The position numbers and the translations under genes are program-made. Below are positions 48,807 to 59,264 of a stretch of 64,000 bases of DNA, in pieces. Origin of the DNA: Arabidopsis thaliana (lineage: Eukaryota; Streptophyta; Magnoliopsida; Brassicales; Brassicaceae); assembly GCF_000001735.4 (NCBI RefSeq), contig NC_003070.9, forward strand, positions 3,348,001-3,412,000, in the 5' to 3' direction. The notes under the pieces were generated by a model that was given only the letters and a program-made list of their open reading frames with translations, ran no database searches and was not told where the DNA came from. Position 1 is the first letter of the stretch. Every line of letters starts with the position of its first letter.

Positions 48807-49273
48807 TTTATCCCGGAGATTAAGAACCGACTCGAAGAGAGAGGGAAGCTTGCGGGTTAAGAAGATCGTATGAAAGCTTAAGAGGGTAGGTTTCCATTAG
48901 AGGGTTTAGGTAACGGATAATGAAGATATACGAATTAAATTTCGACACGTGGTACAGCCTTGTAAACGAGTGGTGAGAAATTGAAGTGTGGCCAACAATG
49001 AAACGATTAAATCCTGGCAATAGGACCAATTCACGTGATTGTTGATTCTTCTAGGAATTAGCGAGTTAGATATATACAATAATTAAAAAAAAATACTTCT
49101 CAATCAACATAACCTAAATAAAATCATTCACCAAACCTGATACATACGTAACGTTTAACGTACGCCTGATTAAAACTCACACACAAAGATAAAGCCATCT
49201 AAAAACAATAACACTCTTAATTTATTCTTGCAAGAACCCAACCCACAAATACAAAACCTAGTCCACCAACAAC
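48807..49273. other. Spacer between GSTU18 and GSTU17
   Basis: Contains the GSTU18 promoter and the GSTU17 3' UTR. AT-rich near 49070-49240, with TACGTAACGTTTAACGTACG (ACGT cores) around 49145-49164. No extra gene. Confidence 0.4.
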
Positions 49274-50273
49274 TTAGGCCTGCGGCTTAGGAAAGATCTT
49301 CTTTGCGAATTCAGCAAGCTTTGCAGTCTCGGGCATGACAGGTTTTACAGCGGGATCATTACAGAAATTCTCAGCCCATTTGGACAAAGAAGGTGTCTTG
49401 GCCTCATCAAGAATTTTATAGCTGACTGCTAACTCGGTGACTCTCAACCAAGCCAAGAAGCACCCGAGAGCAATGTCGAGGTAACCGATGTTGTCACCGT
49501 TGAAGAACGGTTTTCCTTTGCTGCAATCAATGAACGCCTTCTCCAGAAACGCATTCCCTTCTTCTAGTTGAGCTATCACAGCTTTCTTCTCTTCTTCTCC
49601 TCCGGCTTTTAGGAAACCTCTTAGAGCGACAAACCACTTCATTCATGTTGATCAATGTCCAACATTGAAAAATAAAGATCAGTTTATGTCTTAAGTCTTA
49701 ACATTGTAATTAATGAAACTAACATATTTTCCTGAGTTGTTTATATTTACATTTGCGTTTCCATTCACATACTTATTTTAGACCACAAAATGCTATGTTT
49801 TGCGTATATATATTAACTAGTAACCACAAAAGCACTTAAGACAACTATTTGCTTTGCAAAAACTCTGCACTATAGATAAAAATTTATTTGTTGCGAACAA
49901 ACCTTAATTAATAAAATCTTGATGAGCAAGTGAAAGAAGAAAAGAAGAATACCTTTTCGTCGATGTAAGCAGCCCAGAACCGAGCCATGGCCCGATCGTA
50001 AGGATCGGAAGGGAGAATGGACGGTCCAGATGAGCTCCAAGTGTCATCGATATACTCAACGATGATGTTGGACTCACTCACCGGTTTATCAGCATGAAGC
50101 AGAACCGGGATCTTCTTGTGAACCGGGTTTGATTTAAGAAGCAACTCGCTCTTAGACCCAAACGTCTCTTGGAGGAACTCGTAGGGGACAGACTTGAGGT
50201 TTAGAGCAATCCTCGGCCTCATCACAAAGGGACTCGCCCATGCACCGATCAGCTTCACGTCGCTGCTTGCCAT
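49274..50273 (-). CDS. GSTU17: Glutathione S-transferase tau 17 (ERD9)
   Basis: Tau-class GST, known as ERD9, linked in the literature to drought, light and abscisic-acid responses. Two exons, 50273-49953 and 49636-49274, phase 0, 227 residues. The start is the ATG of [16 protein letters not shown]; an in-frame ATG six codons upstream would add MDFEEK. The canonical S14-P15-F16 active-site motif is present, with [20 protein letters not shown] for glutathione binding. The C-terminal domain begins [18 protein letters not shown] and ends KIFPKPQA. It pairs with GSTU18 through tandem duplication, with identical exon lengths (321 and 363 bases). At1g10370. Confidence 0.95.
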
Positions 50274-52705
50274 TTTCTCTTCAAAATCCAAAACAGAGGA
50301 TTGGTGCGTCTGAATGTGAGAGTGGAAATGTAATGTTTTGACACGTTGAAGCGTTTTTATGTTAGATCGGTGTATTGTTACTTATTATATGGAAGGGAAG
50401 AGGGTAGGTGAATTTGATGGCGGTGATAGATAGCGAAGAATTGCCAATTATAGGTTGACACGTGTATTAAACGGGTGGGAAAACGTTATTAGTCTTTATT
50501 GTGGTCGACGAGACGGCATTTCTTTATATGCGTGGCAACAATTGAAACCATAAAAACTCCGGCAGCTTCACTTAGCTTGTTTAAATTTGTATTTCATGTT
50601 TAAGAAATTTGTATATATTATTAGTACTATAAGTTAATATCTTTGTTTTAACGAGTAACGATGTGATGTTTATTTGGGTTTGTTTTTGGCAGCTAATCAA
50701 GTGATATAAAACCAAAGAAGTGAAACCACTAAATGATAATTACATATCAGGGAAGACAAACACAAATCCACCTAAAAAACAAACATGTCATGCATCACAG
50801 GACCACACGAAATGTGAACATTGAATTGCAGTCACGAAAAACCGCAAAAAAAATATTCGTCTCAGTTTTGTTTTGTTTGTTTTCATACGCTCATTGTTTC
50901 CACTCACATTTTCTTAACATTAATAAAATGGTATAAGTACGGCTATCATTTAAATGTACAAATGGATTACATGTCGGCCCCTAGCGGGAAAAAATACAGG
51001 CCCAAAATGATTTGAAACTTCCTTGATAAAGAAAAAACAAACAAGATGAGAACACTTCATAAGAAAGAGGTCATACATATCTTTTAGTCATTTTATCAGT
51101 ATGAAAATGTGGTAATTAGTTAAGTTGTTGATTCTTTCAAATCCTGAGATATACTATGATTTTGAAATTATGAGTTTTATGTGACTTCAGATTCTGGAAT
51201 ATTGCTGTAAAGTTTGGGTGGATGTATAATCCCTTTTTTATGTTCCTTTCATTTCTCACTAGCCCATTCTTATAATTCAAGTTTTATTTTCTTGATTTCC
51301 AAACACGCAAGATTGACATAATTATACAAAGTTACTCTTATTATATGTTATATATTCCAATGTTACATTCCGAGGATGGTGTCGCTAGTTATTCAAGTTT
51401 TACAACTTTGTTTATTTTGGAATTAGTAATGTGTTACAACTTACAAAACAAAAATAGAATCAATTATTTTGTCTCATTGCAGAATTTATTTGCCGGTCGC
51501 ATCTCTTTTAATTATTTTTTCTTTCTTATTTTTATAAGAGAAGCGTCTTTTCTTTTGTGTCAACATTTTAAATAAACACCAATTATCTTATATATACATA
51601 TAAAAAGATAAATTGATCGGCTTCCAGAACAATCTCATGAGAAGAATACCAATTAGAATAATACCTTTGCAAGATGCATTATATATTCACTAGTTATAAT
51701 TACAGATTTACATTATTATACAATGAATTAAAAACAAATTAAAGTTGAGAATTATTGAACAACTTTAGCCTTTAGGTTTCTTTACTATATTCTCTTGAAT
51801 CTAATTCCCTTATCTTGCCCGTTTCCTTGGTTGGGTGGGGACTTTTAGTATGAGTGGGCACTTAACATTAGTGATGTTTTTGCAATATTATTTTGTCTTC
51901 TAGGCCTTATTTCCTGGTGAGTTTGGGACACCTAAAGGCACATTTTGTCTAAATAATATACTGTGTTAAATAAACTTTTATATGCCCATACTTTTCATTT
52001 TGTTTATAAATTTTATCATTCTTATCACTTATTACTCAAAGAGCCTACTACACCATCAATTTCACAAACTTTGGTCGAATAATATTCTAGTTAAAGAAGA
52101 TTGTTACAAGAACACGCGAGTGAGAAATATTATATCCGATCCAGATCAAAAGATTACTCAAAGAGCCAACATAACTATCTTTATCCAAATTTGCAATAAC
52201 AATATGTAGCTTAATGGGACATTTGCATTGCCCAAACTTTGAATGCCATAAACTAATATAATATTACCAATTATATGTTGTATTAATTTTATATAAATCA
52301 TCTCCAGATATATTTTTCCCAATAAAATTGTTCGTGTATATAATCAAGCCTATTATTATATGATATATGGAATTCTAATGTTATGTGTTGTATATTATTT
52401 TCTATGTTTGGTTTTGCACATTATCTAATGTTGTAATCCGTCATATGATGGTATGTATAGATAATAGACCCAACCAAAAGAATCTAGGATTTAACAACAA
52501 CAAAAAAAGTAAAAAACTATATATAAACTAATTTATATTCTTATATTGACAAAAATAAACGCCTATGTTTTGCATATAAATGTACATTCACATATGCAAT
52601 TTAGTATCCCGCTTAGCATTGCATCTATATTAGGTTACATTCACTCACACAATTCATATATACTTCACATCTTTTCTTTCACACTTTCCCTGAAAGGTCT
52701 AGCAA
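50274..52705. other. 2.4-kb spacer between GSTU17 and the WAK-like gene
   Basis: 50274-50560 is the GSTU17 promoter, with GTTGACACGTG near 50453-50463 combining a TTGAC core with an ACACGTG ABRE/G-box-like core, fitting an abscisic-acid-responsive gene. 50560-52705 is AT-rich with short low-complexity open frames on both strands. I see no gene, RNA or transposon ends. Confidence 0.45.
50454..50463. promoter_or_regulatory. ACACGTG element in the GSTU17 promoter
   Basis: TTGACACGTG lies about 185 bases upstream of the GSTU17 start codon. ACACGTG is an ABRE/G-box-like core for bZIP factors, fitting the known abscisic-acid link of ERD9. Assigned from motif and position only. Confidence 0.4.
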
Positions 52706-54110
52706 ATGAGTTTGAAGCGTTCTTCTTCTTCTTTCTTTATCTTTCTCTTTTCCTTCTTCTTCCTCTCTTCTCATGTCTCCTCACAAGCCTGCCAAAAAAC
52801 ATGCGGCCAAATACCCATCAAGTACCCGCTCGGAACCGGGTCAGGTTGCGGTGACCCACGTTTCACACGTTACATCACGTGTGACCCTGACCAACAGACT
52901 TTGACGCTCACCACCCACACAGGCAGTTACCCTATCACTTCTGTCGACTACGCCAAACAAGAGATCTACGTCACTGATCCGTCCATGTCTACGTGTGCAT
53001 GTACCCGACCCAGCCATGGATTCGGGTTGGATTGGGACGCTCCGTTTTCTTTCCATGACGACACCGTTTTTACGCTCCTTGACTGTTCCGTAGACGAATC
53101 CCCTGTATTCACACCGTTAAGTAACGGTAGCGGACGTGTTTCCCTCTGTGATCGTCAAAGCTCCTCCATTTGCACCTTCTTGTACTCAAATTGCAGGTAA
53201 CCCAAAATTCAAATTCAAATCGAAATAAATTAAACCGGCTACTATTCTATCTAAACCGAAATAATAACCGTATCAATTTCTCATTTGTTCTGGTGATCAC
53301 ATTTTAATATTTCCACACAAAAATTTGAAATGGGTGAAAAATGTAAATATCATCTTTCGGAAAGAGTTATAAAGTTGGTGTAACAAGACCAATCTGAATT
53401 ATATGGAACCGGTTTACTTTTGGATTTGTGTCATCTAAAGCTTTACTTAATTAATCCGGTTATAATTTCCGGTTTGGCAGGGCCATAAGCCTCATAAACC
53501 TCCAAGTATCAACGTGTTGCGTCTACGTGCCTCTAGACCTCGGACCATCGTTCGAAATGGATTTGAACAAACTCAAGTGCTCGTCATACTCCGGCTTCTA
53601 CAACCTCGGTCCAGGCCAAGAATCCCACCCGGAGAATTGGAACTACGGAATCGCACTCAAGTACAAGTTCAACGTTTTTGATGAGTACCCTGGCGTCTGC
53701 GGTAGCTGCGAGCGTAGTAACGGTGCTTGTGGCTTCAACACACAGTCAAGCTCGTTCGTTTGTAACTGTCCCGGTGGGATTAACACGACATCGGATTGCT
53801 TCTTCCTTTATAACTCTGCTTCTATTCTTGTTCCTTGGTTCTCAAGTAAGCACCACTCTCACACTTCTACTATATCTAGTCAAATTATTAATTTATATTG
53901 AACACCACACTGTCTCATAGATAATCTTGTCTCAGCTATAACTTATTACTTCTCAATTGAATTTTCAGACAAAAAACTTTTACATTTTTTATTAGTATTT
54001 AACAGTATATAGATTTGTCTTACAGAGAGTGGTTTTTTTTATAAGCAGGAGAATGGGTAATGTACCCTTTGTCATGGTTTGTTGTTTGGATGGTGATGGT
54101 TCTGCGTTAA
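52706..54110 (+). CDS. WAK-like galacturonan-binding domain membrane protein
   Basis: Secreted or membrane-anchored protein likely to contact pectin in the cell wall. Three exons, 52706-53196, 53481-53845 and 54049-54110, give 305 residues, the length I remember for At1g10380. A signal peptide covers residues 1-27 (FFIFLFSFFFLSSHVSSQ). The GUB_WAK domain follows: CQKTCGQIPIKYPLGTGSGC, then DPRFTRYITCD, with further spaced cysteines. A cysteine-rich C-terminal domain reads GVCGSCERSNGACGF and FVCNCPGG. The last exon encodes WVMYPLSWFVVWMVMVLR, a short hydrophobic tail that could anchor the protein or be a GPI signal. There is no kinase domain. Confidence 0.92.
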
Positions 54111-55223
54111 AGGAGCATCAAAGGATGGAGTGGTTCAAAGAGGAAGCTTAATAGATCGAATCTTTGCTTCTTCTTTTTATAACTTTGTGATATCACAGTA
54201 TGAGATTCTTCGATATTGCTTCTCTCTTTGCAATATTATTCAAATCACCATTTATCTTATTTGCTTTTCCTCCACTTTCCAGCTCATAAGGAATCACCAT
54301 ACTATATTAATGCTAAACACTTGCAAAGAATCATAATGATGATGATGGTATTAGTCAACTCGCTGAGACTATATACTTCAATATCTATATAACATGAAAC
54401 TAAAAATTACTTACCTATGGATTGCAAATACAATAACAAAGCTTTACCGTTTTTGAGATAGTGTAAAATTTATCAAACAGGGATCTTAACCTATAATATA
54501 TTTCACTCGTCTTGTTAAAATTTGGACCCAAAAATTGCAAAATATATTATTTACTGTAAACTATAGACTATACACTATAGTATTAGTATTGCCATGAGCT
54601 CATGGATTAGAAGATTTTACTTAAGAGGTTCAGTCCGGTTTACAATTGTACAATCATCCAAAAAATCAATTGGTGTCATCTTATCACAAGAAAAATTGAT
54701 TGTCATTGCATTTTTAAAATCACTATTTATTAATAATATCAATCAATAAAAATTACTAAAAGTAAAGAAAAAACCTAGAAAATCAATTTTTGTGGAACAA
54801 ACAAAAAACCTAAAACACCAATTTTTTTAGGAACAAATACAAACGGAGTAATAAATAGGAATTAGGGTTTGTAACAAAGGGTGAGAAATGAACTTACCTT
54901 CGTTTTGCATACCCATTGCTGTGTTCTCGTTGTTGATGCCATTTTGCATCCCCATGAACTAACAACTAGAACTGATTTGCTTTAAAAAAGAATCCAATAA
55001 TAAAAGATTACCAAGTAGTGATTGTTCTTAAATAAATGTGGCCCAGAGAGGCCCAGTAATGGCAAGGACGTGGAAGCAATTTCCCAGAGTCAAGGAGTCT
55101 ATATCTCTCTCGCTGGCCTTGCTGTACCCAAATTTGCCGCCTTGTCCTTCGCATTTTCCAACCTCCTCTGTTTTCATCATTCAATTTCTCTATTGCTTTC
55201 TGGATCTGGAATTTTTTTTGAAA
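54111..55223. other. Spacer before EXO84A
   Basis: AT-rich 54350-54860. A possible minus-strand exon lies at 54898-54955 (separate entry). GGCCCAGAGAGGCCCA at about 55040-55055 is a pair of GGCCCA site II motifs upstream of EXO84A. In-frame ATGs upstream of the EXO84A start exist at 55038 and 55059 but would add an unlikely hydrophobic leader. Confidence 0.4.
54898..54955 (-). other. Possible orphan first exon on the minus strand
   Basis: On the minus strand an ATG at 54955 opens MGMQNGINNENTAMGMQNE and runs straight into a perfect GTAAGT donor at 54897-54892. MGMQN occurs twice. No matching second exon was identified downstream at 54110-54880. It could be the first exon of a short unannotated transcript divergent from EXO84A, a relic, or chance. 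Confidence 0.25.
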
Positions 55224-57856
55224 ATGGAAGCGAGAGAAAGAGGATCAATGTCGTCTAGCATCGGCAATTCCGCTGAACTCGAAGGGAATCTGACACTTAG
55301 TGATCGTCTTAAGGTTTTCAAAGGCTCAACTTTCGATCCCGACGCTTATGTCACCTCCAAATGTCAACGTATGAACGAAAAGGTCTTCTTCCTCCTCCTC
55401 ATCTCCGCATTATTATCATGTGTTTGTACATTGTGTCATCTTGTTGAATCAGCTCGATATTGTTGTTGGTGTGTTTTCGTTTACAGGAGACAAGGCATTT
55501 GTCTTCTTACCTCGTTGAATTGAAGAAAGCTTCTGCAGAGGAGATGCGTAAGAGCGTCTACGCAAACTACGCTGCCTTTATACGGTGTGTGTGTGTGTGT
55601 TATCTTTTTAATTATCGTTATTTGTTGTTAGTTAGTTTCTTCATGCATGTTACTTGTTGTTGATGATGTGCATGCAGAACATCTAAGGAGATTTCAGCTC
55701 TTGAAGGACAACTTCTTTCTATGAGAAACCTTCTCTCTGCTCAAGCAGCTCTTGTTCACGGTTTAGCTGATGGTGTTCACATTAGTTCCTTATGCGCTGA
55801 TGACGCTGACGACTTAAGAGACGAAGACTTGTACGATATGGATAACAAACAGCTGTCGAATATTGAGAATTGGGTTGTGGAGTTTTTCGATAGACTTGAA
55901 GTTCTCTTAGCTGAGAAGAGAGTTGAGGAATCCATGGCTGCGTTAGAAGAAGGGCGTCGTGTGGCCGTAGAAGCACATGAGAAACGGACTCTCAGTCCCA
56001 CCACTCTTCTTTCTCTGAACAATGCAATCAAAGAAAAGAGACAAGAGTTGGCTGATCAATTGGCAGAAGCTATTAGCCAACCTTCTACAAGAGGAGGTGA
56101 GCTTAGATCAGCTGTTTTGTCTCTCAAGAAACTCGGGGACGGTTCTCGCGCACACACCTTGCTTCTTAGGTCTTACGAGCGGAGGCTACAAGCCAACATT
56201 CAAAGCCTTAGAGCTTCTAACACTTCTTATGGGGTAGCATTTGCTGCTGCTCTCTCTCAACTTGTTTTCTCAACGATTGCTCAAGCTGCGAGCGACTCTC
56301 AAGCAGTTGTTGGAGAGGATCCGGCCTATACATCAGAGCTTGTGACATGGGCGGTTAAACAAGCAGAGTCGTTTGCTCTTTTGCTGAAAAGACATACTTT
56401 GGCTTCATCTGCTGCTGCAGGAAGCTTAAGGGTAACCGCAGAGTGTGTCCAACTCTGCGCATCACACTGCTCTTCATTGGAGTCTCGCGGTTTAGCTCTT
56501 TCCCCTGTTTTGTTGAAACACTTTAGGCCGGGCGTGGAACAAGCACTGACTGGAAATCTCAAGAGAATCGAACAAAGCAGTGCGGCTTTAGCTGCTTCGG
56601 ATGATTGGTCACTCTCTTATACACCAACAGGATCACGCGCCTCATCAACTACTCCCACTGCACCACATCTCAAGCTTTCTATAAGCGCTCAAAGATTCAA
56701 TTCCATGGTTCAGGTAATCAACATTTCTCACACAATCATATTTGCTACTTGAGTTTATATTTTTCCTTGCTATAAGTTTATTGTTTCTGTGGAACTTTAG
56801 GAATTTCTAGAGGATGCTGGACCGCTGGATGAAGCATTACAGTTAGACGGGATTGCACTAGACGGTGTTTTGCAAGTGTTTAACTCATACGTTGATCTCT
56901 TGATCAACGCATTGCCCGGTTCAGCTGAAAACGAAGAGAATCCAGTTCATAGAATAGTTAAAGTAGCTGAAACTGAGTCCCAACAAACGGCTTTGTTAGT
57001 CAATGCGCTTCTTTTAGCAGACGAGCTAATTCCACGTTCTGCTTCAAGGATTTTGCCACAAGGTACGAGCCAATCCACTCCAAGAAGAGGTTCCTCAGAT
57101 AGGCAGAACCGACCAGAGCAAAGAGAATGGAAGAAGAAGCTTCAAAGATCAGTGGATCGACTAAGAGATAGCTTCTGCAGACAACATGCACTTGAACTCA
57201 TCTTCACTGAAGAAGGAGAAGTCCGTCTCAGCTCTGAGATTTATATCCTCATGGACGAAACCACTGAAGAGCCTGAATGGTTCCCTTCACCAATTTTCCA
57301 GGAACTGTTTGCGAAATTGACGAGGATAGCCATGATTGTGAGCGATATGTTTGTGGGGAGAGAGAGATTCGCGACGATATTGCTGATGAGACTGACGGAG
57401 ACAGTGATTCTTTGGATATCTGATGATCAGAGTTTCTGGGAAGAGATGGAGACAGGAGATAAACCATTAGGTCCACTTGGTCTTCAACAGTTTTACCTGG
57501 ACATGGAGTTCGTGATGATCTTTGCCTCGCAAGGAAGGTACTTGTCGAGAAACCTTCATCAAGTGATCAAGAACATAATAGCTCGAGCCGTCGAAGCAGT
57601 TTCAGCCACTGGACTCGACCCTTATAGGTACGTATTTATTATCCGTTACAAACATAAACATACGTATGTATGATGGTTTGATGATGATGATGATGATGGA
57701 TGATGAAACAGTACGTTGCCGGAGGAAGAGTGGTTTGCGGAAGTAGCTCAGATAGCGATAAAGATGTTGATGGGAAAAGGCAACTTCGGTGGCCACGGAG
57801 AGCGTGACGTTACTAGCCCCTCTGTTTCCTCTGCTAAATCTTACACCAGTAATTGA
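55224..57856 (+). CDS. EXO84A: Exocyst subunit EXO84A (Vps51/Vps67-type)
   Basis: Subunit of the exocyst, the complex that tethers secretory vesicles to the plasma membrane. Five exons, 55224-55382, 55487-55584, 55678-56713, 56801-57627 and 57712-57856, encode 754 residues, the length I remember for At1g10385. The N-terminal Vps51-like region includes LSDRLKVFKGSTFDPDAYV, then SSYLVELKKASAEEMRKSV and IRTSKEISALEGQLLSMRNL, followed by coiled-coil and helical domains. The end is rich in helices (FYLDMEFVMIFASQGRYLS). I chose the ATG of MEARERG because it gives the expected length. A GTGTGTGT run begins exactly at the donor of intron 2. Confidence 0.94.
55585..55600 (+). repeat. GT microsatellite overlapping an EXO84A splice donor
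   Basis: The exon 2 donor TACG|GTGTGTGTGTGTGTG is embedded in a GT run of about eight units. Phase fixes the first GT as the functional one. Length changes would leave the donor intact but could shift its context. Confidence 0.7.
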
Positions 57857-58120
57857 CTAATCTAATAATTCTATAATTAATTAAGGACTTTTGTTTGTTA
57901 TCGTAGAATTATAGTTTCTTTACATCGCTTAATGTATGATTTTTTATTAGTATTATATATTTCCAATTATATTAAAATAGAGAACATAAAGCAACCAAAG
58001 ATTTTCTCTCTTTTTTAAAAAAGAAAACACCATGGTTTTCATCTGAAAATGTTTTACACAATGGATTAGTATTAACTAATAACTAAATAAGATATTAACA
58101 AAATATTTTAAAGAACTCTG

Positions 58121-58500
58121 CTATATAGAGAGATAGGGGGGAAAACATGAGCTTTTCTGTAAAACTTTAAAATTCAAAGTTGGATTAAGATTATCCCAAA
58201 AAAATCCGACTTTATCTCCTTCCTTGAGCTGCCTATCAAAGACGATAAGAAGCCATTCAAGGTTCAAGAAATAGCCCACCTCATCATAATTAATAGTAAT
58301 GTCATAAGTTTTCTCTGTATCCCAATCATAAAGTTTCACTACCACGCATTTGTTAACGTCAAACTTGTAGCACCATCTCTCGATTATTTCTTCTTGCGCC
58401 TCTTTCGTTGGTAATCTAATTATATACGGTGTTTCTTCCACTTTCACCGTCGTTGTTATGACCCATGATTCGTACTGAGCCAGTCGCAGTTCCGTAGCGA
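58121..58500 (-). pseudogene. B3-like (DUF313-type) domain remnant
   Basis: Minus-strand frame reading PYIIRLPTKEAQEEII, then DVNKCVVVKLYDWDTEKTYD, then FDRQLKEGDKVGFFWDNLNP. The LKEGDKVGFFWD segment is typical of the last strands of plant B3/DUF313 domains. The frame runs on upstream to about 58500 without an in-frame ATG that gives a sensible start. The nearest ATG (about 58516) is out of frame, next to an eight-A run, so a one-base change there may have broken it. Only part of a B3 protein is present. It could be a pseudogene or a gene with an unseen upstream exon. Confidence 0.5.
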
Positions 58501-59264
58501 TTTTTTTTAGGCATTTTCTTGTTTTTTTGTAACGAGAGGGGTATATGGCTTGATGAATTGAAGCTCAAGGTCTCACATATTATTTTATAATGTTGGGTTT
58601 GGGAGATAGAGGTCTGTATTTGTGTTATAAAATCAGGATTGCATGCATGAACAATTCATTAATACAGCAAAAGAAGATGAATGTATATAAATTTAATTTA
58701 AAGAAAGACTTATGATGTTTTAGCATCTTAATTATTTATAGTTTTATAATGCTTAGATTGCATATGTACATTAATTAGAAGATCTATAATTCTTTATAGC
58801 TTAACAGGCTTAGATTCCATGTAATATATTAATATTATCACACACATGCAAAAGTTGATGCTTCGATGGTATTGTTGTCACTTGAATACAACACAAATTC
58901 TTAGCTATTACGTTACGGATGTTCAATAACTTGTTATGCAAGAAACATAACTAAGGCAAGTTTCACTTTTTTGCTTTTGGCAACTGTTACTCTACTCGAG
59001 TGAATATGTAAAAGAAAAAGAAAAAAAAGAAGCATCGATCGTTCAAATAGATTAACAGATACCATTAGGTTCCATTACACAATACACACCGTGATACCGA
59101 ACCCCCAAAAAAGGAGACAATTATAAGGAAGCAAGAGAAAAACTATGAGAAAAAAGGTATAGAAAGAAACACACAACAAAGGAGTAGAGCACTATTTGCT
59201 ACTGCACAATTCCAACATTCACTACACAAAACAGATGAGTTCCAAGAGAGTAACCCTGAGATGC
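58501..59264. other. Spacer between the B3-like remnant and NUP98A
   Basis: AT-rich. 59000-59264 is probably the NUP98A 3' UTR on the minus strand. Nothing else recognised. Confidence 0.4.

Noticed and set aside
51345-52209. Short open frames in the GSTU17 to WAK-like spacer
   Set aside because: AT-rich low-complexity frames rich in Phe, Ile, Leu and Tyr with no recognisable motif or splice structure.
55038-55223. Upstream in-frame ATGs that would extend EXO84A by about 60 residues
   Set aside because: The extension is hydrophobic and of low quality. Starting at 55224 gives 754 residues with the expected N-terminus.
57673-57710. GATGATGATG run as a possible snoRNA C-box region
   Set aside because: It is a simple GAT microsatellite inside the last EXO84A intron, with no D-box partner or guide structure seen.
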